This document shows positions 17,015-26,458 of a stretch of DNA of 64,000 nt, piece by piece. How positions within the stretch are numbered: position 1 is the stretch's first letter; each line of letters begins with the position of its first letter. A program made the position numbers and the translations under genes. Under the pieces are notes generated by a model. The model had not been told where the DNA came from and did no database searches. It saw only the letters and a list, made by a program, of their open reading frames with translations. The DNA comes from Arsenicicoccus piscis (GTDB lineage Bacteria > Actinomycetota > Actinomycetes > Actinomycetales > Dermatophilaceae): contig NZ_JAKZHV010000001.1 of assembly GCF_022568835.1 (NCBI RefSeq), forward strand, positions 248,001-312,000. Reading direction: 5' to 3'.

Positions 17015-18211
17015 ATGAGAGCACTGACCTGGCAGGGCACGGAGAAGGTCTCGATCGAGGACGTGCCGGACCCACGGATCGAGGCGGCGAACGACGCGAT
17101 CGTCCAGGTCACGTCGACGGCGATCTGCGGCTCGGACCTGCACCTCTACAAGGTGCTCGGGCCCTACCTGCAGCCCGGCGACGTCCTGGGGCACGAGTTC
17201 ATGGGCGTGGTCACCGAGGTCGGCCCGGAGGCCGGCGACCTGCGCGTCGGCGATCGCGTGGTGGTGCCGTTCAACATCTCGTGCGGTCACTGCTTCATGT
17301 GCACGATCGGCAAGCAGTCGCAGTGCGAGACGACGCAGGTCAGGTCAAAGGGCATGGGTGCGTCGCTGTTCGGCTTCACCTCCCTCTACGGCGCGGTGCC
17401 CGGCGGTCAGGCCGAGCTGGTCCGGGTCCCGCAGGCGCAGTACGGCCCGGTGAAGGTCCCCGAGCACGGCGCCGACGAGCGCTACCTCTATCTGTCGGAC
17501 ATCCTGCCCACCGGCTGGCAGGCCGCGAAATACGCTGACATCCAACCGGACTCGACCGTCGCCGTCTTCGGCCTGGGGCCGGTCGGCCAGTTCGCGACGC
17601 GCTCCGCCCTGCGTCAAGGGGCAGGACGAGTCATTGCCGTAGACCGGGTCGACGAGCGACTGGCGCTGGCTCGCTCGTTCGGAATCGAGACCATCGATCT
17701 GCGCGAGGTCAAGGACCCCGCCGCCGCCATCAAGGACATGACCGGCGGCCGTGGCGCCGACTCCGTCATCGAGGCGGTCGGCATGGAGGCGCACGGCTCC
17801 CCCGTCGCCGAGACCGCCTTCGCGGTGGTCAACAAGCTGCCAAAACCGTTGGCCCGGGCCATGACCGAGAACATCGGCTTCGACCAGCTGGCCGCGCTGC
17901 ACGCGTGCTTCGATGCCGTCCGGCGCGGCGGCACCGTGTCCGTCGTCGGGGTCTACGGCGGTGCGGCCGACCCGATGAACATGATGCTGATGTTCGACAA
18001 GAACCTCACCATCCGGATGGGCCAGGCCAACGTGCGGCAGTGGACCGACGAGCTGCTCGCCATCCTGGAGGAGGACGACGACGTGCTCGGCGCCGAGTCG
18101 CTCGCCACCCATCACCTCCCGCTCGAGGACGCCCCCAGCGCCTACGAGACCTTCCAGAAGAAGGAGGACGGATGCATCAAGGTGGTCCTCAAGCCGGGTG
18201 AGCGTAGCTAG
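17015..18211 (+). CDS. zinc-dependent alcohol dehydrogenase (formaldehyde-dehydrogenase-like MDR)
   Basis: 398 residues. The catalytic zinc ligands are in STAICGSDLHLYK and LGHEFMGVV. The structural zinc site is the four-Cys block SCGHCFMCTIGKQSQC. The cofactor-binding motif VAVFGLGPVGQFATRSA is followed by DRVDERLALA, which fits NAD(H). Overall it resembles the larger zinc-MDR group often annotated as glutathione-independent formaldehyde dehydrogenase. CGAAGGAGCA is 6 bases before the ATG at 17015. Its TAG and the HIT gene's TAG share one CTAG tetranucleotide on opposite strands (18208-18211), so the genes are exactly end to end. Confidence 0.88.
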   Translation: MRALTWQGTEKVSIEDVPDPRIEAANDAIVQVTSTAICGSDLHLYKVLGPYLQPGDVLGHEFMGVVTEVGPEAGDLRVGDRVVVPFNISCGHCFMCTIGKQSQCETTQVRSKGMGASLFGFTSLYGAVPGGQAELVRVPQAQYGPVKVPEHGADERYLYLSDILPTGWQAAKYADIQPDSTVAVFGLGPVGQFATRSALRQGAGRVIAVDRVDERLALARSFGIETIDLREVKDPAAAIKDMTGGRGADSVIEAVGMEAHGSPVAETAFAVVNKLPKPLARAMTENIGFDQLAALHACFDAVRRGGTVSVVGVYGGAADPMNMMLMFDKNLTIRMGQANVRQWTDELLAILEEDDDVLGAESLATHHLPLEDAPSAYETFQKKEDGCIKVVLKPGERS

Positions 18212-18624
18212 AGCACTGCGCGGAGGCGCTCGGCGTAGTCCGCACGCTCGGCGTCGTCGACGTACTTCGTTCGCGGCCAGAAGAATCCGCGTAGCCCGTC
18301 GCCCTTGGTCCGCGGGACCACGTGCAGGTGCAGGTGCGGGACCGACTGGCTGACAACGTTGTTCATCGCGACGAACGACCCCTGCGCACCGAGCGCCTCC
18401 ACCACCGCCCGGGCCATGCGCTGCCCTGCCTCCAGCAGTGGTGTCATCAGCTCGGTGGGCAGCTCGGTCAGGGTGGCCACGTGCGTCCTGGGCACGATCA
18501 GCGTGTGCCCCTTGAACACCGGTCGCACGTCGAGGAATCCGATCAGCTCGTCGGTCTCGAGCACCACCTCGGCCGAGAGCTCACCCCTCGCGATGGCACA
18601 GAACGGGCAGTCCGCGGCAGTCAT
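18208..18624 (-). CDS. HIT-family nucleotide hydrolase
   Basis: 138 residues from ATG at 18624. CPFCAIARGELSAE at the N-terminus could hold a zinc with the later His residues. The histidine-triad motif is SVPHLHLHVVPR. HIT proteins of this branch cleave nucleotide phosphoramidates or dinucleoside polyphosphates (HinT/Ap4A-hydrolase-like). Length is typical, so it is complete. Reading frames upstream of 18624 lack coding character. Confidence 0.88.
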   Translation of the reverse strand: MTAADCPFCAIARGELSAEVVLETDELIGFLDVRPVFKGHTLIVPRTHVATLTELPTELMTPLLEAGQRMARAVVEALGAQGSFVAMNNVVSQSVPHLHLHVVPRTKGDGLRGFFWPRTKYVDDAERADYAERLRAVL

Positions 18625-18948
18625 CCCCGCAGCATAGGCGTGGCCGTTCGACTGGGTGCGGTCAGGGCTGTCGATGGTCGAGGCTGTCGGTGAGCGGGGC
18701 TGTCTACTGGTCGGGTGCGACTGCGTGCAGGCTGCCAGATGGTGGTCGGCGCGGACCGGGGCGGGGTCGGCGGGCCTCGGATCAGTGGTCTGCGGCGGCG
18801 TGGCGTGCCGTTCGGACTGATCCATCGGGGTTAGATCGTTCAAAATCGTCGTGTTGAGCCGTGAATCCGTCCGAACGGTACGCGGAGGGCGTTGCCCAAC
18901 CAGGCCAGTCGGTCGGGCGGGGGGCCGCGCAGACAGCCGACAACGAAG
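18625..18948. other. non-coding spacer between HIT gene and tRNA terminator
   Basis: These 324 bases hold no convincing gene on either strand. They are less GC-rich in the middle (around 18835-18855), which may carry the HIT promoter reading leftward. Overlapping frames through the tRNA and this spacer are shadows. Confidence 0.5.
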
Positions 18949-18982
18949 AAGGTCCGAACCCACGGTGGTGGGCTCGGACCTT
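18949..18982 (-). terminator. terminator of the tadA/tRNA-Ser transcript
   Basis: Fifteen paired positions with one mismatch (AAGGTCCGAACCCAC against its complement at 18968-18982) close a 4-base loop. Read leftward the stem is followed by the T-rich CTTCTTCGTTGTC. It lies 22 bases after the encoded CCA of the tRNA. Confidence 0.8.
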
Positions 18983-19007
18983 GCGGATGTCCTGAGACAT
19001 CACGTGG

Positions 19008-19094
19008 CGGTGGCGGTGGGATTTGAACCCACGGAGGAGTTGCCCCCTCACACGCTTTCGAGGCGTGCTCCTTCGGCCGCTCGGACACGCCACC
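19008..19094 (-). tRNA. serX: tRNA-Ser (anticodon CGA)
   Basis: An 87-base class II tRNA. The acceptor arm GGTGGCG pairs with CGCCACC, the T arm is GTGGG-TTCAAAT-CCCAC, and the anticodon loop CTCGAAA lies between CACGC and GCGTG, giving CGA for UCG serine codons. A long variable arm is present. The discriminator is G and CCA is encoded (19005-19007). It starts 10 bases after the tadA stop and is probably in the same transcript. Confidence 0.95.
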
Positions 19095-19104
19095 GCGCAG
19101 AACC

Positions 19105-19677
19105 TTACCGGACCCGGCGGGCGGCGAAGAAATCGAGGAGCAGGTCACGGGCCGCCTGCTCGCGCACGCCGGGGACCACCGTGAGCTCGTGGTTGGCGCG
19201 GTGGTCGCGCACCAGGTCCCACACGGAGCCGCAGGCGCCGGCCTTCGGGTCGAACGCGCCGAACACCACGGTGCCGACGCGGGCGGCGACCAGCGCGCCG
19301 GCGCACATGGCGCACGGCTCGAGGGTCACCACGAGGGTGCAGTCGTCGAGCCGCCAGCGCCCCAGCCGCTCCGCCGCCCGGCGTAGAGCGAGCACCTCGG
19401 CGTGGGCGGTCGGGTCATGGCTGGCCTCGCGCTCGTTCCACCCCTCCCCGACGATGTCTCCCGCCCCGTCGACGACGAGCGCCCCGACGGGCACGTCGTC
19501 GGAGGCCACGCACCGCCCCGCCAGCTCGATCGCTCGGGTCATCCAGTCCTCGGCTCGGAAGTCGACCGCGAAGCCATCGCTGGCCACCCCATCGCTCGCT
19601 ACACCATCGGCCGCGACACCTTCAGACGAGACACCCTCCGACGCAACGCCAGCACCAACCGAAGCGGCACTGCCCAT
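19105..19677 (-). CDS. tadA: tRNA adenosine(34) deaminase TadA with repetitive N-terminal extension
   Basis: Converts A34 to inosine in tRNA-Arg(ACG). The zinc/catalytic motifs are HAEVLALRRA (Glu is the proton shuttle) and TLEPCAMCAGALV (PCxxC). The core begins at DWMTRAIELA (about 19540) and is full length. Upstream the frame continues through a five-residue repeat (GVASDG, GVASEG, GVAADG and similar, DNA 19570-19650). An ATG exists at 19737, but it overlaps the divergent upp ATG at 19736 and leaves no room for a promoter. I therefore give the ATG at 19677; the true start could be as late as the Met in DWMTRAI. Whether the repeat is translated is uncertain. Confidence 0.85.
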   Translation of the reverse strand: MGSAASVGAGVASEGVSSEGVAADGVASDGVASDGFAVDFRAEDWMTRAIELAGRCVASDDVPVGALVVDGAGDIVGEGWNEREASHDPTAHAEVLALRRAAERLGRWRLDDCTLVVTLEPCAMCAGALVAARVGTVVFGAFDPKAGACGSVWDLVRDHRANHELTVVPGVREQAARDLLLDFFAARRVR

Positions 19678-19735
19678 CGCAGAACGCCTGCCCACCTGGC
19701 CTGCACCGACGTCCGTCACGGGATAAGTTTCCCCC

Positions 19736-20374
19736 ATGCAGGTCCACGTCGCCGATCACCCGCTCATCCAGCACAAGCTGACCTATCTGCGCGACAAGCG
19801 CACGGACAGCCCGACCTTCCGGCGGCTCGCCGAGGAGCTGGTGACCCTGCTCGCCTACGAAGCCACCCGCGAGGTGCGCACCGAGCCGTTCCCGATCGAG
19901 ACGCCGGTGGCGGCCACGACGGGCATCAAGCTGGCCAACCCCAAGCCGGTGATCGTCCCCATCCTGCGCGCGGGTCTCGGCATGCTCGAGGGCATGGTGC
20001 GGCTGCTGCCGAGCGCCGAGGTCGGCTTCCTCGGGATGGTGCGCGACGAGGAGACGCTCGAGGTCAGCGCCTACGCCAACCGCCTCCCCGAGAGCCTGCA
20101 CGGGCGCCAGGTCTTCGTCATCGACCCGATGCTCGCGACCGGGCACACGCTGATCATGGCGTTCGAGTTCCTGCGCGACCTCGGCGCCGACGACATCACG
20201 GCCGTCTGCCTGCTCGGCGCCCCCGAGGGCATCGCCACCGTCGAGGAGGCGGTCGCCGACATCGGGATCCCGGTGCGGCTGGTGCTCGGCTCGATCGACG
20301 AGAAGCTCAACGACAAGGGCTACATCGTCCCGGGTCTCGGCGACGCGGGCGATCGGCTCTACGGCGTGGTCTGA
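19736..20374 (+). CDS. upp: uracil phosphoribosyltransferase
   Basis: Salvage enzyme making UMP from uracil and PRPP. 212 residues, the usual length. [20 protein letters not shown] is a typical start, [17 protein letters not shown] is the family block, and the PRPP loop is [18 protein letters not shown]. The C-terminal uracil-binding region [16 protein letters not shown] is present. GATAAG before the ATG may be part of a -10 element, which would make the mRNA nearly leaderless. Confidence 0.95.
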   Translation: MQVHVADHPLIQHKLTYLRDKRTDSPTFRRLAEELVTLLAYEATREVRTEPFPIETPVAATTGIKLANPKPVIVPILRAGLGMLEGMVRLLPSAEVGFLGMVRDEETLEVSAYANRLPESLHGRQVFVIDPMLATGHTLIMAFEFLRDLGADDITAVCLLGAPEGIATVEEAVADIGIPVRLVLGSIDEKLNDKGYIVPGLGDAGDRLYGVV

Positions 20375-20400
20375 CCGGCGCCGCGAGCCGGACCTACCGT

Positions 20401-20498
20401 TATGAAATCCTCACCAGGGCACTGCCGCAGCCTTACGGGACCACCCGTTCGGACCTGCGACACTGAGGGTCGCTCCCGTGACTGATGGTGCCCTGGTG
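20401..20498 (+). promoter_or_regulatory. promoter and structured 5' leader of the small membrane-protein operon
   Basis: TATGAA at 20401-20406 is a good -10, placing the start near 20412. From there the RNA can fold on itself: CACCAGGGCAC (20412-20422) pairs perfectly with GTGCCCTGGTG (20488-20498). Inside, ACGGGA (20435-20440) pairs with TCCCGT (20474-20479), and GCGAC (20457-20461) with GTCGC (20469-20473). The ribosome site GAAGGAGG starts right after the outer stem. This could be a cis-regulatory RNA; it could also act as the upp terminator. Confidence 0.5.
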
Positions 20499-20512
20499 AA
20501 GGAGGACGACTG

Positions 20513-20680
20513 GTGAGCAAGGTAAAGAAGGTCCTGTGGTGGATCTTCATCGCGTTCTTGATCTACGCGGTGTTCACCCAGCCGGACCGCGCCGCCGAGG
20601 TCGTGCGGACCATCTGGGACATCCTCGTGCAGGCCGTCGCCAGCCTCGGCCGGTTCTTCAACACGCTGCTCAGTCGCTGA
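20513..20680 (+). CDS. small membrane protein of 55 residues
   Basis: GTG at 20513 behind GAAGGAGGAC. The protein starts VSKVKKVLWWIFIAFLIYAV, a basic start leading into one membrane segment (residues 6-21). An amphipathic C-terminal helix follows (PDRAAEVVRTIWDILVQAVA), ending FFNTLLSR. It stops 13 bases before the PH-domain gene, so the two form an operon. Function unknown. Its size, coding bias and ribosome site make it a confident gene despite its length. Confidence 0.75.
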   Translation: MSKVKKVLWWIFIAFLIYAVFTQPDRAAEVVRTIWDILVQAVASLGRFFNTLLSR

Positions 20681-20693
20681 CCCGTAGGGCGCC

Positions 20694-21578
20694 ATGGACC
20701 GTCCCGACGTCTACCTCCCGCCCCGGGTGCGCGCCCGCGTGATCCTCTCGGGCGAGGACGTCGTCATGGCCACCCGCCAGCACATCATCGTCCTGGCCAA
20801 ACCCCTCGGCATCGTCCTGCTCGCGCTCGTGCTCGTGGTCTACCTCGACCTCAACGTGCCCGCCGGGAGCCGGTCCTTCGTGGGCTTCCTCTGGTGGGTG
20901 TTCCTCGGGGTCGTCGGCTGGGGCGTGTGGCAGTACATCGACTGGCGCGAGCGCTGGTTCATCGCCACCAACAAGCGGATGCTGTCGGCCGACGGTTTCA
21001 TCGTGCGGCGCGTCGGGATGATGCCGCTCGGCAAGGTCACGGACATGAAGTTCGAGCGCAGCATCCCCGGCCGGGTTCTCGGCTACGGCACCTTCGTCAT
21101 GGAGAACGCCGGTCAGGACCAGGCCCTCTCGCGGATCCCGTTCGTCCCCCAGCCCGAGGACAACTACCGGCGCCTCGGTGACGAGATCTTCGGCTTCGGC
21201 CACGACAAGACCGCAGGCCAGGCCAAGGTAGACCAGGAGCGTGCGGCCAGCTCGGGCGCCGCCTCCCAGCGCGGCTCGTCCTCCTCCGCCGACGACGACG
21301 CCGCCTACCAGGTGGGCTACGAGCACCCCACCCGCGACGACCTCCCGGTCGTCCCGGAGCACGTCGCCCGCGACTACGAGCGCGGCTACCAGCGTGGCCG
21401 GGGCGACGACGACCGTGGCCGCGGCCGGCGGGGCGAGCCCGAGGAGCCCACCGACGCCGAGCTGCTCGCCGCCTGGAACGACCGGTTCGCCGACCGCTAC
21501 GGCTCGGGCCGCTCCATCTATCGCAGCGGCGACGACGACGACGATCGGCGCGACCCCACCCGCGGCTACGACGGCTGA
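20694..21578 (+). CDS. bacterial PH-domain membrane protein with charged C-terminal tail
   Basis: 294 residues. Two membrane segments (about 36-52 and 62-80) are followed by a bacterial PH (bPH2/YdbT-like) domain starting WRERWFIATNKRMLSADGFIVRR and including MPLGKVTDMKFERSIPGRVLGYG. Residues 175-294 are disordered and highly charged, with DDDAAYQVGYEHPTRDD, YERGYQRGRGDDDRGRGRRGE and a final DDDDDRRDPTRGYDG. It should sit in the cytoplasmic membrane; bPH2 proteins are thought to bind membrane or protein partners. Operon with the 55-residue protein. Confidence 0.8.
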   Translation: MDRPDVYLPPRVRARVILSGEDVVMATRQHIIVLAKPLGIVLLALVLVVYLDLNVPAGSRSFVGFLWWVFLGVVGWGVWQYIDWRERWFIATNKRMLSADGFIVRRVGMMPLGKVTDMKFERSIPGRVLGYGTFVMENAGQDQALSRIPFVPQPEDNYRRLGDEIFGFGHDKTAGQAKVDQERAASSGAASQRGSSSSADDDAAYQVGYEHPTRDDLPVVPEHVARDYERGYQRGRGDDDRGRGRRGEPEEPTDAELLAAWNDRFADRYGSGRSIYRSGDDDDDRRDPTRGYDG

Positions 21579-21623
21579 GCCGCCCCGATCAGCAGAGCCG
21601 ACCAGCAGAGCCGGTCGCACGCG

Positions 21624-23060
21624 CTACAGCGCCTTGAGGATGTCCTCGACCCGCTCCTTGGCGTCGCCGAACAGCATCGAGGTGTTGTCCTTGAAGAACA
21701 GCGGGTTCTGCACGCCGGCGTACCCCGTGTTCATCGAGCGCTTGAACACCACGACCTGGTCGGCCTTCCAGACCTCGAGGACGGGCATGCCGGCGATCGG
21801 GGAGCCGGGGTCGTCGAGGGCGGCGGGGTTGACCGTGTCGTTGGCCCCGATGACCAGGACCACGTCGGTGTCGGCGAGGTCGTCGTTGATCTCGTCCATC
21901 TCCAGGACGATGTCGTAGGGCACCTTGGCCTCGGCGAGCAGCACGTTCATGTGCCCGGGCAGGCGGCCGGCGACCGGGTGGATCCCGAACCGGACGTCGA
22001 CCCCTTGGGCGCGCAGCTTGCTGGTGAGGTCGGCGACGGGGTACTGCGCCTGGGCGACCGCCATGCCGTAGCCCGGAGTGATGACCACCGACGAGGCGTT
22101 CTTGAGCAGGTCCGCCACCTCGACGGCGCTGATCTCGTGGTGCTCGCCCTGGTCGTGCTCGCCGCCGGCCACGACCGCGCCGTCGGAGCCGAACCCACCG
22201 GCGATGACGGAGATGAAGGAACGGTTCATCGCCTGGCACATGATGTAGGACAGGTAGGCACCGGAGGAGCCGACGAGGGCGCCGGTGATGATGAGCAGGT
22301 CGTTGTTGAGCATGAAGCCCGCGGCCGCCGCCGCCCACCCGCTGTAGGAGTTGAGCATCGACACGACGACCGGCATGTCGCCGCCGCCGATCGAGGCGAC
22401 CAGGTGCCAGCCGAGCAGCAGCGCGACGAGCGTCATCAGCCCGAGCAGCCCGGCGGCGACCGCGAGGTGGTGCTGCTGGCCGAGGAACGCGACCATCAGC
22501 ACGACGACCGCCACCAGCGCGCCGAGGTTGATCAGGTGCCGGGCGGGCAGCATCAGCGGCGCCGACTTCATCCGCCCGGACAGCTTGAGGTACGCGACGA
22601 TCGAGCCGGTGAACGTCACGGCACCGATGAAGATCCCGACGTAGACCTCGCCGTAGTGGATCCCGGGGTAGGCGCCGGGCGCCTCGTAGAACGAGTTCCA
22701 CCCGACGAGCACAGCGGTGAGCCCGACGAAGCTGTGCAGCAGCGCGATGAGCTCGGGCATGCCGGTCATCGCCACCGTGCGCGCGAGCCGCACGCCGATC
22801 GTGCCACCGATGACCATGGCGACGAGGATGAGCGCCAGCCCGACCCCACCGGCACCGGGGCGGTCACCGGCGGTCCCCACGGCGTCGACGCCACCGACCG
22901 CGGCGAGGATGGTGATGATGAGCGCGATCGTCATGCCGACGATGCCGAAGAGGTTGCCGCGTTTGGCGGTCTCGTGCTTGGACAGGCCGGCGAGGCTGAG
23001 GATGAACAGCAGGCCCGCGACGATGTAGGCGCCTTGCAGCGCGGTGAGTGCGAGCGTCAT
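21624..23060 (-). CDS. pntB: NAD(P) transhydrogenase subunit beta
   Basis: 478 residues, full length for PntB. The N-terminal part has several membrane helices (e.g. [30 protein letters not shown]). The C-terminal domain III binds [46 protein letters not shown] and [16 protein letters not shown]. Together with PntA it uses the proton gradient to make NADPH from NADH. ATG at 23060 overlaps the pntA stop by 4 bases (ATGA). Confidence 0.93.
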   Translation of the reverse strand: MTLALTALQGAYIVAGLLFILSLAGLSKHETAKRGNLFGIVGMTIALIITILAAVGGVDAVGTAGDRPGAGGVGLALILVAMVIGGTIGVRLARTVAMTGMPELIALLHSFVGLTAVLVGWNSFYEAPGAYPGIHYGEVYVGIFIGAVTFTGSIVAYLKLSGRMKSAPLMLPARHLINLGALVAVVVLMVAFLGQQHHLAVAAGLLGLMTLVALLLGWHLVASIGGGDMPVVVSMLNSYSGWAAAAAGFMLNNDLLIITGALVGSSGAYLSYIMCQAMNRSFISVIAGGFGSDGAVVAGGEHDQGEHHEISAVEVADLLKNASSVVITPGYGMAVAQAQYPVADLTSKLRAQGVDVRFGIHPVAGRLPGHMNVLLAEAKVPYDIVLEMDEINDDLADTDVVLVIGANDTVNPAALDDPGSPIAGMPVLEVWKADQVVVFKRSMNTGYAGVQNPLFFKDNTSMLFGDAKERVEDILKAL

Positions 23061-24650
23061 GCCTTGCCACCCCTGGTGAACATGCCCAGCATGCGCTGGG
23101 TGACGGTGAACCCGCCGAAGACGTTGATGCTGGCCAGCAGGATCCCGACGAACGCCAGCGCCGTGACCGCCCACCCCGTGTGGCCGACCTGAAGCAGCGC
23201 GCCGACGACGATGATGCCGCTGATGGCGTTGGTCACCGACATGAGCGGGGTGTGCAGCGCGTGGTGCACGTTGCCGATCACGTAGTAGCCGATGACGACC
23301 GACAGCATGAACACCATGAAGTGCCCGAGGAACGGCTCGGGCGACACCGCGGCGATGGCGAGGAACGCAAGCGCGGCCAGCCCGATGAGCAGCGGGCGCC
23401 GGGTGGTCGAGGGCTTCGTGGCCACGGCGGAGTCCGCCGACCCCGCGGCCCCTGTCGAGCCCGTGGACCCCGACGGGCCCGTCGATCCGGTAGACCCCGT
23501 GGCAGCGACCGGGGCCGCCGAGACCTGGATGGGCGGTGGCGGCCAGAGCGTCTCACCGTCGTGCTGGACCGTCATGCCGCGGACGACGACGTCGTCGAGG
23601 TCGAGCACCAGCCGGCCGTCCTTGCCGGGGGTCATCAGCTTGAGCAGGTTGACGACGTTGGTGGCGTAGAGCTGGGAGGCCTGGGTGGGCAACCGACCCG
23701 CCAGGTCGGTGTAGCCGATGATCGTGACGCCACCGGGCGTGGTGACGAGCTCGTCGGCGACCGACCCCTCGACGTTGCCGCCGTTGGCGGCGGCCAGGTC
23801 GACGATCACCGAGCCGGGCTTCATCGAGGCGACCATCTCGGCGGTGATCAGGCGCGGCGCGGGCCGGCCCGGGATCAGTGCGGTGGTGATGATGATGTCC
23901 ACGTCGCGGCACTGCTCGGCGTAGAGCCGGGCGGCGGCTGCGTCGTAGTCCGCGGACGTCTCGCGCGCGTAGCCGTCGGTGGAGACCTGCTGGTCGGAGA
24001 TGTCTACGGGCAGGAACTCCGCGCCCATGGACTCGACCTGCTCGGCGACCTCGGGCCGCGCGTCGGTGGCCCGGACGATGGCGCCGAGCGAGCGGGCGGT
24101 GCCGATCGCGGCCAGACCCGCGACGCCGGCGCCGACCACCAGGACCTTGGCCGGGGGCACCTTGCCCGCGGCCGTGACCTGGCCGGTGAAGAACGAGCCG
24201 AACTCGTTGGCCGCCTCGACGACCGCGCGGTAGCCCGCGATGTTGGCCATCGAGGAGAGCACGTCCAGGGCCTGCGCGCGGGAGATGCGCGGGACGGCGT
24301 CCATCGCGAGCGCGGTGATCGGTCGGGCGGCGAGCGACTCCACGCGGTCGAGGTTGATGCCGGGGGCGAGCAGGCTGATCAGCGTGGCGCCGGGCTTCAT
24401 CGCGGCGAGCTCGGCGTCGTTGGGCGGGTTCACCTTGATGATGACGTCGCTGTCCCCCCAGACCGTGCGGACCTCGCTGATGGTGGCGCCGGCCTCGGCG
24501 TAGGCCGCGTCGGCGTAGCTCGCGCGTCGGCCCGCGGCCCGCTGGACGACGACGGTGTAACCGAGCTGGACGAGGGCCGCCACGCTCTTGGGCGTCGCGG
24601 CGACACGGCGCTCGCCGTCCTGACTCTCGGCGGGCACTCCGATGAGCATC
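23057..24650 (-). CDS. pntA: NAD(P) transhydrogenase subunit alpha (fused domains)
   Basis: 530 residues. Domain I binds NAD(H): [20 protein letters not shown] at the start, [24 protein letters not shown] and [21 protein letters not shown] Gly/Ser/Thr linker of repeated GSTGST units (about residues 395-420) leads to the membrane part of PntA ([40 protein letters not shown]). Some actinobacteria split these into PntAA and PntAB; here they are one chain. First gene of the operon. Confidence 0.93.
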
Positions 24651-24752
24651 GTTGGATCCTCCTGGTTGGGCTGGCACCCACCGTAGCCTGCCCCGACGCC
24701 GCGTCCGCACGGGCACCCCGGGGAGCGCTCGACGGGTCGGACGCGGCCGGGC

Positions 24753-25577
24753 TCAGCGCTCGACGGCGGGGGCGGCGGGCACCGAGAGCGGGTCGAAGCC
24801 GTAGGGCAGCTCGAGGCGGTGGGCGCGCATGAGCGCGTCGTCGGCAAGCAGGTCGCGGGTGGCGCCGGAGGCCACGATCCGGCCGCCGTCGAGCAGCAGC
24901 GACCGCGAGCAGAGCTGCAGCGCGTAGGGCAGGTCGTGCGTGACCATGAGCACCGCCACGTCGAGGGACTGCAGGATGTCGGCGAGCTCGCGGCGCGAGG
25001 CGGGGTCGAGGTTGGAGGACGGCTCGTCGAGCACGAGGATCTCCGGCTCCATGGCGAGCACGGTGGCGACGGCGACCCGGCGTCGCTGCCCGAAGGACAG
25101 GTGGTGCGGCGGCCGGTCGGCCTGGTCGGCCATGCCCACCTGGCTCAGGGCGTGGTGCACGCGGTCGGCGAGCTCGCTGCCGCGCAACCCGAGGTTGGCG
25201 GGGCCGAACGCCACGTCGTCGGCCACCGTGGGCATGAACAGCTGGTCGTCGGGGTCCTGGAAGACGATGCCGACGCGGCGCCGGATCTCCCCCACGGTGT
25301 CCTTGCGCAGCGGCAGCCCGGACACCTGGATCGAGCCCGCGCCCGTGCCCCCCGAGACGGCGCCGAGGATGCCGTTGAGGTGCAGCAGCAGGGTGGTCTT
25401 GCCGGCTCCGTTGGGGCCGAGGAGGGCGACCCGCTCGCCCTGGGCGACCTCGAGGTCTACCCCGTAGAGCACCTGGCGGCCGTCGGGGTAGGCGAAGGCC
25501 AGGCCGTCGACGGCGAGCGCGGGGCTGCTCGCGGAGGCGCCACTCGGAGAGGCACCGCCCGCAGGGGCACCGCTCAC
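24753..25577 (-). CDS. cbiO: energy-coupling ATPase of cobalt/nickel ECF importer
   Basis: 274 residues from GTG at 25577, which overlaps the cbiQ stop (GTGA). Walker [21 protein letters not shown]-loop [14 protein letters not shown], a signature block [17 protein letters not shown] (LSFGQ), and Walker [15 protein letters not shown]. The D-loop and H-switch (MVTHDLPYA) follow. It powers the CbiM/CbiQ membrane parts. The first 17 residues are a Gly/Ala/Ser-rich extension of repeated small residues. Confidence 0.92.
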   Translation of the reverse strand: MSGAPAGGASPSGASASSPALAVDGLAFAYPDGRQVLYGVDLEVAQGERVALLGPNGAGKTTLLLHLNGILGAVSGGTGAGSIQVSGLPLRKDTVGEIRRRVGIVFQDPDDQLFMPTVADDVAFGPANLGLRGSELADRVHHALSQVGMADQADRPPHHLSFGQRRRVAVATVLAMEPEILVLDEPSSNLDPASRRELADILQSLDVAVLMVTHDLPYALQLCSRSLLLDGGRIVASGATRDLLADDALMRAHRLELPYGFDPLSVPAAPAVER

Positions 25578-26458
25578 CGGGGCACCACGCTGACGAAGAG
25601 GACGAGGGTGACCAGGGTGGCGACAGGGAGCGAGGCGGCGAGCGCCCACTCGCGGGCGCGGGCCGCTCGACCGGAGACGAGCGCCGGGAGGTGACCGGCG
25701 TAACCGCGGGCGAGCATGGCCTGGTGGACCCGCTCACCGCGCTCGTAGCTGCGCACGAACAGCGAGCCGGCGGTCCCGGCCACGGCGGCCGCCTGACCGA
25801 CCCGACCGCCGGTGTCGCCGCGCGACTCGCGCGCGACGCGCATCCGGTGCAGGTCGCCGGTGACGACGGCGAGGTAGCGGATCATGAAGGACAGCATGGC
25901 CACCAGCAGGGCCGGCAGGCGCAGGCGTTCCAGCCCGGCGAGCATCTCGCGCGGCGCGGTGGTGGCCGCGAGGACGATCGCCGCGACGACACCGAGGGTC
26001 GCCTTGAGCAGCATGGTGGCGCCGGCGACCAGCCCGGTGGCGGACACCGACACCCCGAGGACCTCGACGCGGGGCCCGCTCGCCACGAACGGCAGCACGG
26101 CGGCGAACACCACGAACGGCACCTCGATCAGCATCCGGCGCAGCACCAGACGGGCGGGCACGTGCGCCACCGCGACCACGCCCGCCAGCAGCAGCGCGTA
26201 GACCGCGAAGGCGCCCCAGCGTCCGGTCGGGGTGGCCACCACGACCAGGACGAAGGCGACGACGGCGACGAGCTTCACCTGGGCCGGCAGCCGGTGGACC
26301 ACGGTGTCGCGGATGACGAGCAGCCCCTCCTCGGGCGCGCCCAGGCCGACGTGGCCGTGCGCGTGACCGGGGAGGTGGCCGCTCGCGAGGGTGCCCGAGC
26401 CCTCGCCGGCGCCCCCCTGAGCGCCGGCGTGGCTGGGCGGACCGACCACGAGCGTCAT
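25574..26458 (-). CDS. cbiQ: ECF importer transmembrane component CbiQ
   Basis: 294 residues with about five membrane helices. VHRLPAQVKLVAVVAFVLVV starts the conserved core. The coupling-helix Ala-Arg-Gly motifs that contact the ATPase are visible in RVARESRGDTGG and MLARGYAGHLPAL. A His/Gly-rich N-terminal segment (HLPGHAHGHVGLG) could bind metal. ATG at 26458 overlaps the cbiM stop (ATGA). Confidence 0.9.
   Translation of the reverse strand: MTLVVGPPSHAGAQGGAGEGSGTLASGHLPGHAHGHVGLGAPEEGLLVIRDTVVHRLPAQVKLVAVVAFVLVVVATPTGRWGAFAVYALLLAGVVAVAHVPARLVLRRMLIEVPFVVFAAVLPFVASGPRVEVLGVSVSATGLVAGATMLLKATLGVVAAIVLAATTAPREMLAGLERLRLPALLVAMLSFMIRYLAVVTGDLHRMRVARESRGDTGGRVGQAAAVAGTAGSLFVRSYERGERVHQAMLARGYAGHLPALVSGRAARAREWALAASLPVATLVTLVLFVSVVPR

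Noticed and set aside
14927-17290. A 787-codon frame extending the WcbI-like gene upstream past 15844
   Set aside because: The part beyond 15844 is antisense to the divergent glycosyltransferase; family similarity begins at GTG 15844.
18782-19148. Short frames overlapping the tRNA-Ser gene
   Set aside because: They cross the tRNA and its terminator, which are better supported.
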